This document shows positions 4,724 through 5,577 of a DNA stretch of 5,577 nucleotides, piece by piece. The stretch is from Pseudomonas sp. (GTDB taxonomy: Bacteria; Pseudomonadota; Gammaproteobacteria; Pseudomonadales; Pseudomonadaceae): positions 1 to 5,577 of the forward strand of contig JAURXE010000370.1 of NCBI GenBank assembly GCA_030654635.1. The letters are read 5' to 3'. A program made the position numbers and the translations under genes. The notes under the pieces were generated by a model, which was given only the letters and a program-made list of their open reading frames with translations, was not told the origin of the DNA and did no database searches. Each line of letters begins with the position of its first letter. The first letter of the stretch is position 1.

Positions 4724-5577
4724 GTGACCACCTCTGCCCCCAACACGGCCTTCAACACTTTGCCCCTATCTGCCGCCATGCTGGCTAACCTGGACTCCCT
4801 CGGTTACACCGCCATGACGCCGATTCAGGCGCAAAGCCTGCCGGTTATCCTCAAGGGCATGGACCTGATCGCCCAGGCCAAAACCGGCAGCGGCAAGACC
4901 GCCGCCTTCGGTATCGGCCTGCTCAACCCGCTGAATCCACGCTTCTTCGGTTGTCAGGCACTGGTGCTCTGCCCAACCCGCGAGCTGGCCGACCAGGTGG
5001 CGAAAGAAATCCGCCGGCTGGCCCGTGGCACCGACCATATCAAGGTACTGACCCTCTGCGGTGGCGTGCCTTTCGGCCCGCAAATCGGCTCGCTGGAGCA
5101 CGGCGCGCACATCATCGTCGGCACGCCGGGGCGGATTCAGGAGCATCTACGCAAGGGCACCCTGAAACTCGACGGCCTCAACACCCTGGTGCTGGACGAA
5201 GCCGACCGCATGCTCGACATGGGTTTCTACGACTCGATCGCCGACATCCTCAGCAAGACCCCGACCAAGCGCCAGACCCTGCTGTTCTCGGCCACCTACC
5301 CGAGCAGCATCAAGCAGCTAGCGTCGGCGTTTATGCGCGATCCGCAGCAGGTCAAAGCCGAGGCCATGCACGCCGACAGCCAGATCGAGCAGCGCTTCTA
5401 CGAGATCTCCCCGGAAGAACGTTTGCCGGCAGTCAGCAAAATTCTCGCGCACTTTCGCCCAGAGTCATGCGTGGCCTTCTGCTTTACCAAGCAGCAATGC
5501 CAGGAAGTGGTCGATCACTTAACGGCCAGTGGCATTTCCGCCATGGCGCTGAATGGCGACCTGGAACAGCGCGACCG
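4724..5577 (+). CDS. dbpA: DbpA, ATP-dependent DEAD-box RNA helicase, N-terminal part (runs off the right edge)
   Basis: RNA helicase that, in E. coli, binds hairpin 92 of 23S rRNA and acts in assembly of the large ribosomal subunit. The first 284 codons are present. Motifs in order: Q motif (MTPIQ, Q35), motif I AKTGSGKT (52-59), Ia PTRELA (84-89), GG (113-114), Ib TPGR (134-137), II DEAD (158-161), III SAT (189-191), and the start of the second RecA-like domain with VAFCFTK (250-256) and NGDLEQRD. The stretches LTLCGG.PFG and DEADRMLDMGF, together with the HGDLEQRD-like end, fit DbpA better than RhlE or SrmB. The C-terminal half, with motifs V and VI and the DbpA-specific RNA-binding domain, lies outside the window; seeing that domain would settle the name. 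The start is the GTG preceded by GGA seven bases upstream; the downstream ATG at residue 19 would remove the conserved AFNTLPLS start. Divergent from HD-GYP copy A. Confidence 0.93.
   Translation, partial: MTTSAPNTAFNTLPLSAAMLANLDSLGYTAMTPIQAQSLPVILKGMDLIAQAKTGSGKTAAFGIGLLNPLNPRFFGCQALVLCPTRELADQVAKEIRRLARGTDHIKVLTLCGGVPFGPQIGSLEHGAHIIVGTPGRIQEHLRKGTLKLDGLNTLVLDEADRMLDMGFYDSIADILSKTPTKRQTLLFSATYPSSIKQLASAFMRDPQQVKAEAMHADSQIEQRFYEISPEERLPAVSKILAHFRPESCVAFCFTKQQCQEVVDHLTASGISAMALNGDLEQRD

Noticed and set aside
4435..4779. Minus-strand frame spanning the dbpA-HD-GYP intergenic region
   Set aside because: It overlaps the dbpA start and the first part of copy A in another frame, has no recognisable domain and no convincing ribosome binding site.
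4766..5146. Minus-strand reading frame inside dbpA
   Set aside because: It is antisense to the conserved DEAD-box motifs, which explain the sequence fully.

Overview
The window looks like chromosomal DNA of a gammaproteobacterium, most likely Pseudomonas. The proteins match known families over their whole visible length: CreB and CreC, a DbpA-type DEAD-box helicase, a secreted retropepsin-like 'Zn_protease' family protein, and two DUF3391/HD-GYP proteins. Coding is dense and GC-rich, and no mobile element, CRISPR array, tRNA or rRNA is visible. The genus is inferred from recalled protein similarity and from creBC lying near dbpA, not from a search.

Layout: five genes lie on the minus strand and one on the plus strand. 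Read in the minus direction from about 4540 down to 1, they are: an HD-GYP protein (copy A, 4540-3293); a 149-bp gap with inverted repeats; a second, closely related HD-GYP protein (copy B, 3143-1887); a 111-bp gap with a 15-bp palindrome and a CreB-tag-like direct repeat; an exported retropepsin-like protein (1775-1266); a 104-bp gap with a GC-rich hairpin; the response regulator creB (1161-478); and the sensor kinase creC, whose start overlaps the creB stop by one base and which runs off the left edge. On the right, dbpA is divergent from copy A, starts at a GTG at 4724 and runs off the right edge. The 183-bp region between copy A and dbpA carries a good extended -10 for dbpA.

Functionally there are three blocks. 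CreB/CreC form a two-component system which, in the families as known, responds to metabolic or cell-wall stress and controls creD and other genes; the exported retropepsin-like gene is placed as if transcribed ahead of it. The two HD-GYP proteins are candidate cyclic-di-GMP phosphodiesterases that arose by tandem duplication. Copy A keeps all visible catalytic motifs, while copy B has HDIGE instead of HDIGK. DbpA is an RNA helicase of large-subunit ribosome assembly.

Four of the six genes appear to begin with GTG, so automatic start calls here are likely to be wrong in places. Nothing in the window forces the conclusion of a wholly new system. The points most worth a second look are the diverged tandem HD-GYP pair, the CreB-tag-like site next to a palindrome, and a run of eight T at the predicted dbpA transcription start.
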